64,000 nucleotides of DNA from Ramlibacter alkalitolerans. GTDB taxonomy: Bacteria > Pseudomonadota > Gammaproteobacteria > Burkholderiales > Burkholderiaceae_C. This document shows positions 41,189 to 51,084 of this stretch, piece after piece. Numbering within the stretch: the first letter of the stretch is position 1; each line of letters starts with the position of its first letter. The stretch covers positions 1 through 64,000 of the forward strand of contig NZ_JAEQND010000014.1 in the NCBI RefSeq assembly GCF_016722765.1, given 5' to 3'. The translations under genes were made by a program, and so were the position numbers. The notes below the pieces were generated by a model. That model saw nothing but the letters and a program-made list of their open reading frames with translations, searched no databases and was not told the DNA's origin.

Positions 41189-41192
<4 letters not shown>
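22848..41192 (+). CDS. Giant tandem-95 cadherin-like surface protein (adhesin), 6114 residues
   Basis: One uninterrupted frame of 18.3 kb. Order: basic N-terminus with a LEPR-XLL-type motif ([10 protein letters not shown], residues 22-31); a DUF7948-like domain (about 65-280, FESNAGQ); SBBP beta-propeller repeats (about 280-720, [20 protein letters not shown]); three longer Ig/cadherin-like domains (725-1113); 48 tandem 95-residue cadherin-like units (1114-5675) each with AEDG, a DVDGD calcium-type loop and DGTWTFTP; two further Ig-like domains; a Pro/Ala-rich linker; a transmembrane span (about 6043-6064, [13 protein letters not shown]); and an acidic tail with [13 protein letters not shown]. 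No RTX repeats are seen, so it does not look like a classical type I substrate. No standard signal peptide is evident. Likely a calcium-stiffened cell-surface fibre anchored in the inner membrane. A 16-bp gap separates it from the adaptor gene. Confidence 0.9.
26187..39872 (+). repeat. 48 tandem 285-bp (95-codon) repeats in the giant adhesin gene
   Basis: Units begin at the Asn codon of each VNDAP motif. The first unit is 288 bp, then the period is exactly 285 bp over dozens of units (26475, 26760, 27045, 27330 and so on), which gives 48 units. Nucleotide identity between many units is very high. Two-unit blocks are near copies of each other: 28185-28754 with 33315-33884 (18 units apart, about 96 percent by eye in the first unit) and 31320-31889 with 35880-36449 (16 units apart). 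Unit number may vary between strains and could be mis-assembled from short reads. Confidence 0.93.
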
Positions 41193-43660
<2,468 letters not shown>

Positions 43661-43681
43661 GCGCCGGGGCACAATGTAACG

Positions 43682-45601
43682 ATGAGCAAAATGGAAGTCG
43701 GGAGACACCGAGGGGACAACATGGGCAGCGACTCGGACCGGGACATGATGGCGACCCAGCCCACGGTGTTCGCCCCGGGCGAGGACCGGCTGTCCCTCAC
43801 GGAGCTGCGGGCGCTGGCGCCGCGGGAGGATGTCTGGCGCTCGCGCTCGGTCGGCCAGTCGGACGCGTTGATCATGATGGTCGACGACGAGATGCTGAAC
43901 ATCGAGATGACGGAGGCCTTCCTGGCCGATGCCGGCTACCGCCAGTTCGTCAACACCGACCAGCCCGAACGCGCCGTGCCCATGATGCGCAAGGAGCAGC
44001 CGGGCGTGCTGCTGCTCGATCTGAGCATGCCCAAGGTGAGCGGCCTCGACATCCTGGCGGCGATGCGCGAGGACAAGGTGCTGCGCCACGTGCCGGTGAT
44101 CGTGCTGACCAGCAGCACCGACCCGCAGGTCAAGCTCAAGGCCCTGGCGCTCGGCGCGATGGATTTCCTGTCCAAGCCGGTCGACCCGAGCGAGCTGGCG
44201 CTGCGCATCCGCAACACGCTGGCCGCGAGCGCCTACCGCGAGTACCTGAGCCAGCATGACGGCCTGACGGGCCTGCCGAACAAGCAGCGCTATCGCAAGG
44301 ACATGGCCGCGGTGCTGGACGAAGCGCTGGCGAGCGCGCACCCGGGCGCGCTGATCCACGTGGGCGTCGACGACCTCGGTCGCATCAACGATGCCCTGGG
44401 CCGCGGCGTGGGCGACCAGCTGCTGCAGCGCGTGGCCAAGCGCCTCGCCAGTTGCGTGCAGACCGAGCACGGCGGCGAACTCAGCTCGGAGCAGCACAAC
44501 CCGAGCCTGTACCGCTTCGACGGCGACGAATTCGCCATCATCGTGCCGTACATGGAGGGCGTGCCGAGCGCCGCCTTCATCAACAAGCTGCTGGAGGACT
44601 CCACGGTGAGCTTCCAGCGGCCCGGCTTCCCGGAGCTGTTCGTCACCTGCAGCGTGGGCGTCTCGGTGTTCCCGAACGACGGCACGGAGCCCGACGTGCT
44701 GATGCGCAACGCGGGCCTGGCGCTGCGCCACGCCAAGCTGGCGGGCCCGCACCGCTACGAATTCTTCTCGCCGCAGTTCAAGGAAATGGCGCTGAGCCGG
44801 CTGGACCTGAGCGCGGAACTGCGCCACGCCGTCAGCCGCGACGAGATCGAGCTGCTGTACGAGCCGCGCGTGGAACTCGCGAGCGGCCGCGTGGTGGCCG
44901 GCGGGGCGGTGCTGCGCTGGAAGCATGCCTCCGGCCGCATGATCGAGGGCGACGAGCTGATGGACCTGGCCGGCAGCTCCGAGATGGACGTGGTGCTGTC
45001 CGAATGGCTGTTCGAGATGCTGATGAAGCACCTGAAGAACTGGCGCACCGCGGGCCTGCAGCCGGTGCCCATCGCCGTCAAGGTCTCGCTGGCCAACATC
45101 CGGCCGAGCGACCTGGTGCACCTGGTGAGCGCGGCGCTGGCCAATGGGGTCGACGCCCGCCAGCTTTCTCTGGAACTGCAGCAGGTCTCGGCGCTGGACA
45201 ACCTGCCGGCCAAGGAGGCCGCCGCCATCGCGGGCCTGCGCAGGAAGGGTGTGCGCATCGCGCTGGGCCGCTTCGGCTGCAGCGCCACCATCTCGCACCT
45301 GCGCCAGCTGCCCTGCGACGAGATCATGCCGGATGGCTCCTTCCTGCGCGACGTGGAGCGCGATCCGGCGGTGCAGGCGATGCTGCTCGGGATGGGCGAC
45401 CTGGCGCGCCGGCTCAAGCTGTCCTGCGTGGCCTGCGGCGTGGAGACGGCGCAACAGCTTGCCTTCCTGAAGAAGAACGGCTGGGACCAGGGGCAGGGCC
45501 GCTATTTCGGCGAGCCCGCCACGGGACTGGCGTTCGCGGCCAAGTGGCTCACGCGCGGTGGGCGCCCGGTGCGCGTTCCGATCGCGGACGATATTTCCTG
45601 A
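43682..45601 (+). CDS. Response regulator with receiver, GGDEF-like and degenerate EAL domains
   Basis: A 639-residue protein: receiver domain (MMVDDEMLN, phospho-Asp113, Lys in LSKPVDP), diguanylate-cyclase-like domain, and EAL-like domain. The GGDEF signature reads DGDEF (residues 280-284). The EAL triad position reads GAV (408-410, in GGAVLRWKH), ELTES-like site reads LELQQVS, and the DFG-type loop reads GRFGCSATISHL. Metal ligands for c-di-GMP hydrolysis are therefore missing, so it is more likely a c-di-GMP or protein-binding effector than a phosphodiesterase. The cyclase half may or may not be active. An alternative ATG at 43721 has a better ribosome site (GAGGGG). Last gene of the adhesin block. 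Confidence 0.87.
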   Translation: MSKMEVGRHRGDNMGSDSDRDMMATQPTVFAPGEDRLSLTELRALAPREDVWRSRSVGQSDALIMMVDDEMLNIEMTEAFLADAGYRQFVNTDQPERAVPMMRKEQPGVLLLDLSMPKVSGLDILAAMREDKVLRHVPVIVLTSSTDPQVKLKALALGAMDFLSKPVDPSELALRIRNTLAASAYREYLSQHDGLTGLPNKQRYRKDMAAVLDEALASAHPGALIHVGVDDLGRINDALGRGVGDQLLQRVAKRLASCVQTEHGGELSSEQHNPSLYRFDGDEFAIIVPYMEGVPSAAFINKLLEDSTVSFQRPGFPELFVTCSVGVSVFPNDGTEPDVLMRNAGLALRHAKLAGPHRYEFFSPQFKEMALSRLDLSAELRHAVSRDEIELLYEPRVELASGRVVAGGAVLRWKHASGRMIEGDELMDLAGSSEMDVVLSEWLFEMLMKHLKNWRTAGLQPVPIAVKVSLANIRPSDLVHLVSAALANGVDARQLSLELQQVSALDNLPAKEAAAIAGLRRKGVRIALGRFGCSATISHLRQLPCDEIMPDGSFLRDVERDPAVQAMLLGMGDLARRLKLSCVACGVETAQQLAFLKKNGWDQGQGRYFGEPATGLAFAAKWLTRGGRPVRVPIADDIS

Positions 45602-45718
45602 GCTTCGTCAACAGTCGACCCTGCTCCTCGTAGTGGAATCCACGGAGAGGCAGCCTGCGCACCAGCGGCGTAGACTGGAAAAGGCCCGCATGCCGGGCCG
45701 TGCAGTCCAGGAGGGTTC

Positions 45719-47548
45719 TTGCAACCGACCAACATCGCCGATCCGGCGTACTTCCACAAGGTGGTGGATTGCCAGTGGGCCTGTCCCGCGCACACCCCCG
45801 TCCCCGAATACATCCGACTGATCGCGCAGGGCCGCTACGGCGACGCCTACATGATCAACTGGGTGTCCAACGTCTTCCCGGGCATCCTCGGTCGCACCTG
45901 CGACCGGCCCTGCGAACCGGCCTGCCGGCGCGGGCGCGTCGAACAGAGCAACGCCGGTGAGCCGGAGCCGGTGGCGATCTGCCGGCTCAAGCGCGTCGCC
46001 GCGGACCTGAAGGAGGACGTGCGCAAGCGCATGCCGCAGCCCGCGCCGAAGCGCAACGGCAAGCGCATCGCCTGCGTCGGCGCCGGTCCGGCCTCGCTTA
46101 CGGTGGCCCGCGACCTCGCGCCCCTGGGCTACGAGGTCACGGTGTTCGACGGCGAGCCCAAGCCCGGGGGCTTCATGCGCACGCAGATCCCGCGCTTCCG
46201 CCTGCCCGAGTCGGTGATCGACGAGGAGATGGGCTACGTGCTGGAACTCGGCGCCCGGTTCGTCGGCGGCCAGCGCGTGGAGTCCATGAAGGCGCTGATG
46301 GCGCAGGGCTACGACGCGATCTTCGTCGGCTGCGGTGCACCGCGCGGGCGCGATCTCGACATCCCCGGCCGCAAGGAAGCCGCCCGGCACATCCACATCG
46401 GCATCGACTGGCTGGCCTCGGTCTCCTTCGGCCACGTCACGAGCGTCGGCAAGCGCGTGATCGTGCTGGGGGGCGGCAACACGGCGATGGACTGCTGCCG
46501 CTCGGCGCGCCGCATCGGCGGCGAGGACGTCAAGGTGATCGTGCGCAGCGGCTTCGAGGAAATGAAGGCCTCGCCGTGGGAGAAGGAGGATGCCATGCAC
46601 GAGGGCATCCCCATCATCAACATGCACGTGCCGCTCTCCTTCGTGCACGAGAACGGGAAGCTCACCGGCATGCTGTTCCAGGTCGTGCGCGCCGAATACG
46701 ACGACCAGGGCCGCCGCAACCTGGTGCCCACCGGCGAGCCGAACGCCTTCTTCCCCTGCGACGAGGTGCTGATCGCCGTCGGCCAGGAGAACGCCTTCCC
46801 CTGGATCGAGCGCGACAGCGGCCTCGCCTTCGACAAGTGGGGCCTGCCGGTGCTGGACAAGCTCACCTTCCAGTCGACCGTGCCGAACGTGTTCTTCGGC
46901 GGCGACGCGGCGCTCGGCCCGAAGAACATCATCACGGCAGTGGCCCACGGCCACGAGGCGGCCGTCTCGATCGACCTGCTGCTGTCCGGCCAGGATCCGC
47001 GCGCGCGCCCCTCGCCGCTGACCAACCTGATGTCCCAGAAGATGGGCATCCACGAGTGGAGCTACAGCAACGAAACCTCGCTCGACAACCGCTTCAAGGT
47101 GCCGTGGGCGCAGGCGGAAAAGGCGCTGGCCAGCATCCGCGTCGAGGTGGAACTGGGCTTCGACGCCCGGACGGCGTTCAAGGAAGCGCAGCGCTGCCTG
47201 AACTGCGACGTGCAGACCGTCTTCAACCAGAGCGCCTGCATCGAATGCGACGCCTGCGTCGACATCTGCCCGATGGACTGCATCACCTTCACGGGCGACG
47301 GCGCGGAAGGCGACCTGCGCCAGCGCCTGAAGGCGCCGGCGCTGAACCTGGCGCAGGACCTGTACGTGTCCGGCCACCTCAAGACGGGAAGGGTGATGGT
47401 GAAGGACGAGGACGTCTGCCTGCACTGCGGGCTGTGCGCCGAGCGCTGCCCCACGGGGGCGTGGGACATGCAGAAGTACATGTTCAAGACCGCGCTGGCC
47501 GGATCGGCGCGGGGGCAGCAGAAGAAGCAGCAGGAGGTGGCGGCATGA
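45719..47548 (+). CDS. GltD-like FAD/NAD(P) oxidoreductase with 4Fe-4S clusters, partner of 2-oxoacid:ferredoxin oxidoreductase
   Basis: A 609-residue flavo-iron-sulfur protein. The N-terminus has the GltD-like cysteine cluster (CQWACPAHTPVPEYI, LGRTCDRPCEPACRRG), then a FAD motif CVGAGPASLTVARDLAPLGY and a NAD(P) motif VIVLGGGNTAMDCCRSARR. The C-terminus adds two ferredoxin clusters (CIECDACVDICPMDCITF and CLHCGLCAERCPTGAWDM). It likely carries electrons between NAD(P)H and the Fe-S/TPP enzyme encoded next, as KorC does in Thauera. Start TTG 45719 is set by AGGAGGG at 45709-45715; an internal ATG is too far in. Overlaps the alpha subunit by ATGA. Confidence 0.85.
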   Translation: MQPTNIADPAYFHKVVDCQWACPAHTPVPEYIRLIAQGRYGDAYMINWVSNVFPGILGRTCDRPCEPACRRGRVEQSNAGEPEPVAICRLKRVAADLKEDVRKRMPQPAPKRNGKRIACVGAGPASLTVARDLAPLGYEVTVFDGEPKPGGFMRTQIPRFRLPESVIDEEMGYVLELGARFVGGQRVESMKALMAQGYDAIFVGCGAPRGRDLDIPGRKEAARHIHIGIDWLASVSFGHVTSVGKRVIVLGGGNTAMDCCRSARRIGGEDVKVIVRSGFEEMKASPWEKEDAMHEGIPIINMHVPLSFVHENGKLTGMLFQVVRAEYDDQGRRNLVPTGEPNAFFPCDEVLIAVGQENAFPWIERDSGLAFDKWGLPVLDKLTFQSTVPNVFFGGDAALGPKNIITAVAHGHEAAVSIDLLLSGQDPRARPSPLTNLMSQKMGIHEWSYSNETSLDNRFKVPWAQAEKALASIRVEVELGFDARTAFKEAQRCLNCDVQTVFNQSACIECDACVDICPMDCITFTGDGAEGDLRQRLKAPALNLAQDLYVSGHLKTGRVMVKDEDVCLHCGLCAERCPTGAWDMQKYMFKTALAGSARGQQKKQQEVAA

Positions 47549-49368
47549 ACCGGATCGAGGCCGTCAACGACTTCGTCGTGAAATTCGCGAACGTCAATGG
47601 CTCGGGCTCCGCCTCGGCCAACGAGCTGTTCGCCAAGTCCATCCTGCGCATGGGCGTGCCGGTGAGCCCGCGCAACATCTTCCCGAGCAACATCCAGGGC
47701 CTGCCCACGTGGTACGAGGTGCGCGTCACCGAGAAGGGCTGGCTGGGCCGGCGCGGCGGCGTCGACCTGATGGTCGCCATGAACCCGCAGACCTGGGATG
47801 CCGACGTGGCGGAGCTCTCGCCCGGCGGCTACCTGTTCTACGACAACACGCGGCCGCTGCCGCCCTCGAAGTTCCGCGACGACGTGCACGTCATCGGCAT
47901 GCCGCTCACGGAGATCTGCAACGCCGTCTACGACGATCCGCGCCAGCGCCAGCTGTTCAAGAACATCGTCTACGTCGGTGCGCTGTCGGTGCTGCTGGAG
48001 ATCGACCCGAAGGAGATCGAGAAGCTGTTCGGCGAGCAGTACAAGGGCAAGGAAAGGCTGCTGTCGTCCAACGTGCAGGCGCTGCACCTCGGGCGCGAGT
48101 TCGCCGAGGAGCACCTGAAGTACCCGCTGGGCATCCGGGTGCGCCGCGCGGACCGCGTGGGCAACCGCATCTTCGTCGACGGCAACAGCGCCTGCGCGCT
48201 GGGTGCGGTGTACGGCGGCGCCTCGGTGATGGCCTGGTACCCGATCACGCCTTCGTCCTCGGTGGCCGAAGCCTTCCAGAAGTACTGCAGCAAGCTGCGC
48301 GTCGACAAGGACACGGGCCAGCACAACTACGCGATCGTGCAGGCCGAGGACGAGCTCGCCTCCATCGGCATGGTGGTGGGCGCGGGCTGGAACGGCGCGC
48401 GGGCGTACACCGCCACCTCGGGGCCGGGCGTTTCCCTGATGACGGAGTTCATCGGCCTGGCGCAATTCGCCGAGATCCCGGTGACCATCGTGAACGTGCA
48501 GCGCGGCGGCCCCTCCACCGGCATGCCCACCCGCACCCAGCAGGCCGACATCCTGGCCTGCGCCTACGCCTCGCACGGCGATACCAAGCACATCCTGCTG
48601 CTGCCGGAAGACCCGCACGAGTGCTTCGAGCACACGGCCAAGGCGCTGGACCTCGCCGACCGGCTGCAGACGCCCGTGTTCGTGATGACCGATCTCGACA
48701 TCGGCATGAACCAGCGCCTGTGCAACCCGTTCGAGTGGGAAGAGGGCCAGGAATACGACCGCGGCAAGGTCATGAGCTACGAGGAACTCGAGGCCGGCAA
48801 GGACTTCGGCCGCTACAAGGACGTCGACGGCGACGGCATCCCCTGGCGCACGCTGCCCGGCACGCACCCGACCAAGGGCTCGTACTTCACCCGCGGCACC
48901 ACGCGCGACCCGTACGCGCGCTATTCGGAACGCGGCCCCGACTACGTCTACAACATGGAGCGGCTGGTGCGCAAGTTCCGCACCGCCGCCACGCTGGTGC
49001 CGCAGCCGGTGGTCCGGCGCGCGGCCCGCAAGGCGCCGCTGGGCGTCATCTACTACGGCTCGACCAGCCCCTCGATGCTGGAAGCGCTGGAGGTGCTCGC
49101 CGGCCAGGGCATCGAGCTCGACGCGATGCGCCTGCGCGCCTTCCCCTTCCCGGACAGCGTCGCCGATTTCATCGCGCAGCACGAGAAGGTGTTCGTGGTG
49201 GAACAGAACCGCGACGGCCAGATGCGCTCGCTGCTGGTCAACGAACTCGAGGTCGATCCCGCGCGGCTGGTGAAGGTGGTGCACTACGACGGCACCCCGA
49301 TCACCGCCCGCTTCATCACCCAGGCCATCACCGCGCAAGTCCAGGACCAGAGGGAGAACGTGGCATGA
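47545..49368 (+). CDS. 2-oxoacid:acceptor oxidoreductase, fused gamma/alpha subunit
   Basis: A 607-residue protein of the KorA/IorA-like class. Residues 1-195 are the gamma (CoA-linked) domain beginning FVVKFANVNGSGSASANELFA. Residues 205-600 are the pyrimidine-binding half of the TPP site (GNSACALGAVYGGASVMAWYPITPSSS, AEDELASIGMVVGAGWNGARAYTATSGPG). It works with the beta subunit to decarboxylate a 2-oxoacid and make an acyl-CoA while reducing ferredoxin. Coupled by ATGA on both sides. 2-Oxoglutarate is the likely substrate by family; others are possible. Confidence 0.9.
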   Translation: MNRIEAVNDFVVKFANVNGSGSASANELFAKSILRMGVPVSPRNIFPSNIQGLPTWYEVRVTEKGWLGRRGGVDLMVAMNPQTWDADVAELSPGGYLFYDNTRPLPPSKFRDDVHVIGMPLTEICNAVYDDPRQRQLFKNIVYVGALSVLLEIDPKEIEKLFGEQYKGKERLLSSNVQALHLGREFAEEHLKYPLGIRVRRADRVGNRIFVDGNSACALGAVYGGASVMAWYPITPSSSVAEAFQKYCSKLRVDKDTGQHNYAIVQAEDELASIGMVVGAGWNGARAYTATSGPGVSLMTEFIGLAQFAEIPVTIVNVQRGGPSTGMPTRTQQADILACAYASHGDTKHILLLPEDPHECFEHTAKALDLADRLQTPVFVMTDLDIGMNQRLCNPFEWEEGQEYDRGKVMSYEELEAGKDFGRYKDVDGDGIPWRTLPGTHPTKGSYFTRGTTRDPYARYSERGPDYVYNMERLVRKFRTAATLVPQPVVRRAARKAPLGVIYYGSTSPSMLEALEVLAGQGIELDAMRLRAFPFPDSVADFIAQHEKVFVVEQNRDGQMRSLLVNELEVDPARLVKVVHYDGTPITARFITQAITAQVQDQRENVA

Positions 49369-50420
49369 CCTACATCGCCAAGCCGCCGCTGCACCACCCG
49401 ACGCTGGAGAAGAACCGCGTCGGCTATACGCGCCGGGACTACGAGGGCAAGATCTCCACGCTGTGCGCCGGCTGCGGCCACGACTCGATCTCCGCCGCCA
49501 TCATCCAGGCCTGCTGGGAACTGGACATCGAGCCGCACCGCGTGGCCAAGCTCTCGGGCATCGGCTGCAGTTCCAAGACGCCGGACTACTTCCTCGGCGC
49601 CTCGCACGGCTTCAACACGGTGCACGGGCGCATGCCTTCCGTGCTGACCGGTGCCAACCTCGCCAATCGCGAACTGCTGTACCTGGGCGTGTCCGGCGAC
49701 GGCGACTCCGCCTCCATCGGCTTCGGGCAGTTCGCCCATGCGATGCGCCGCGGCGTGCGCATGGCCTACATCGTCGAGAACAACGGCGTCTACGGCCTCA
49801 CCAAGGGCCAGTTCTCCGCCACCGCGGATGCCGGCTCCAAGAGCAAGAAGGGCGTGATCAACAGCGACAGCGCGATCGACCTCGTCGGCATCGCGCTGCA
49901 ACTGGGCGCGACCTACGTGGCGCGCGGCTTCTCGGGCAACAAGGCGCAGCTGGTGCCGCTGATCAAGGGCGCCATGAGCCACGGCGGCGCGGCCTTCATC
50001 GACGTGATCAGCCCCTGCGTGGCCTTCAACAACCACCCGGGCAGCACCAAGAGCTACGACTACGTGCGCGAGCACAACGAGTCGGTGAGCCGCATCGACT
50101 TCATCACGCCGCAGGCGGAGATCACGGCCGATGCGGCGCCGGGCGAAGTGGTCGACGTGCGGCAGCACGACGGCACCCTGCTGCGCCTGCGCAGCCTGCA
50201 GAAGGACTACGACCCGACCGACCGCCGGCGGGCCATGGCCTTCATGCAGGAACACCAGGTGCGCGGCGAGATTGTCACCGGGCTGCTCTATGTTGACCCT
50301 CTGGCGACCGATCTGCACACGGCGCTGAACACGACGGCCCGTCCGCTCAACGCGCTGGAGGCTCGGCACCTGTGTCCGGGCGTTCCGGTGCTGGAAAAGA
50401 TCAACGCGTCATTGCGCTGA
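49365..50420 (+). CDS. 2-oxoacid:ferredoxin oxidoreductase, beta (TPP-binding) subunit
   Basis: A 351-residue TPP domain protein with CAGCGHDSISAAIIQA, SGIGCSSKTPDYF, the TPP/Mg motif GVSGDGDSASIGFGQFAHAMRRG, and NNGVYGLTKGQFSAT. CAGCGH and GCSS provide cysteines common in KorB-type subunits. It completes the three-gene enzyme (flavo-Fe-S, alpha/gamma, beta). The ATGA overlap with the alpha gene implies fixed stoichiometry. Such oxygen-labile enzymes are better known from anaerobes, but variants work in aerobic and denitrifying beta- and gammaproteobacteria. Confidence 0.92.
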   Translation: MTYIAKPPLHHPTLEKNRVGYTRRDYEGKISTLCAGCGHDSISAAIIQACWELDIEPHRVAKLSGIGCSSKTPDYFLGASHGFNTVHGRMPSVLTGANLANRELLYLGVSGDGDSASIGFGQFAHAMRRGVRMAYIVENNGVYGLTKGQFSATADAGSKSKKGVINSDSAIDLVGIALQLGATYVARGFSGNKAQLVPLIKGAMSHGGAAFIDVISPCVAFNNHPGSTKSYDYVREHNESVSRIDFITPQAEITADAAPGEVVDVRQHDGTLLRLRSLQKDYDPTDRRRAMAFMQEHQVRGEIVTGLLYVDPLATDLHTALNTTARPLNALEARHLCPGVPVLEKINASLR

Positions 50421-50476
50421 CGCGGACTTCCCCGTACAAAGGCAACCATCTCTGACCAGGGAAAGGGGGGCTCGCC

Positions 50477-50917
50477 ATGGCCGAACGCACCGTCTTCCAG
50501 TCGATCCCGAAGCGGGTCATCCTGAGCCTGACGCCACACGCCAGCGTGTGGGAGGCCGCCTGCGCGATGACGCGCGCCAACTTCAGCAGCGTGCTGGTGA
50601 TGGAGCCGCCCGACAAGGTGCTGGGCATCGTGACGGAGCGCGACCTCACCACCCGCGTGCTGGCGCGTGCACTCGATCCGAAGCAGACGACGCTGGTGCA
50701 GGTGATGACGTCGAATCCGCTGTGCGTCACGCCGCAGACCAAGGTCTCGGACGCCGTGCTGATCATGATAGAGCGCGGCTTCCGCCACCTGCCGATCATC
50801 GGCCCCGACCACAAGGTGATGGGCGTCTTCTCGGTGCGCGATGCGCTGCCGCGCGAGGTGGACGCGGCGCTGTCGCAGACGGAGTTCAACGAGCAGGTGA
50901 ACGACGCGCTGGGGTGA
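50477..50917 (+). CDS. CBS-domain pair protein
   Basis: A 146-residue stand-alone Bateman module: two CBS domains (about 8-70 and 75-135) with SSVLVMEPPDKVLGIVTERDLTTRVL and RHLPIIGPDHKVMGVFSVRDAL. Such pairs bind adenine nucleotides and act as energy sensors or partners for enzymes and channels. It lies 56 bp after the oxidoreductase beta gene, with AGGGAAAGGGGGG before the ATG, so it may be cotranscribed. Its partner is unknown. Confidence 0.9.
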   Translation: MAERTVFQSIPKRVILSLTPHASVWEAACAMTRANFSSVLVMEPPDKVLGIVTERDLTTRVLARALDPKQTTLVQVMTSNPLCVTPQTKVSDAVLIMIERGFRHLPIIGPDHKVMGVFSVRDALPREVDAALSQTEFNEQVNDALG

Positions 50918-50931
50918 TAGCGCTGGGGTGG

Positions 50932-51044
50932 CCGAGGCTGACGCCTCGGACTACGCGCCGCATGCGGCGCTCGGACGCGCGCTTCGCGGCTCACCGCCAG
51001 CCTACGAACTCGCGACGTGCGTGCCCGCTGTAGGCTGGCGGTGA
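50932..51044. repeat. Facing copies of palindromic repeat family B between convergent genes
   Basis: TCACCGCCAGCCTAC at 50991-51005 faces GTAGGCTGGCGGTGA at 51030-51044, a perfect 15-bp inverted repeat. A smaller hairpin, CCGAGGC (50932-50938) with GCCTCGG (50943-50949), lies just upstream. The location between the plus-strand CBS gene and the minus-strand receptor gene suits a bidirectional terminator, although there is no U-tract. The same GTAGGCTGG/CCAGCCTAC ends define copies at 53387-53484 and 59105-59182. Confidence 0.7.
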
Positions 51045-51084
51045 CCGCGCGCGCAGCGCGCCGGAAACCCCAGCGCTCCCCGCA

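Noticed and set aside
43682-45601. Active c-di-GMP phosphodiesterase
   Set aside because: The EAL triad and the DFG-type metal-binding loop are replaced.
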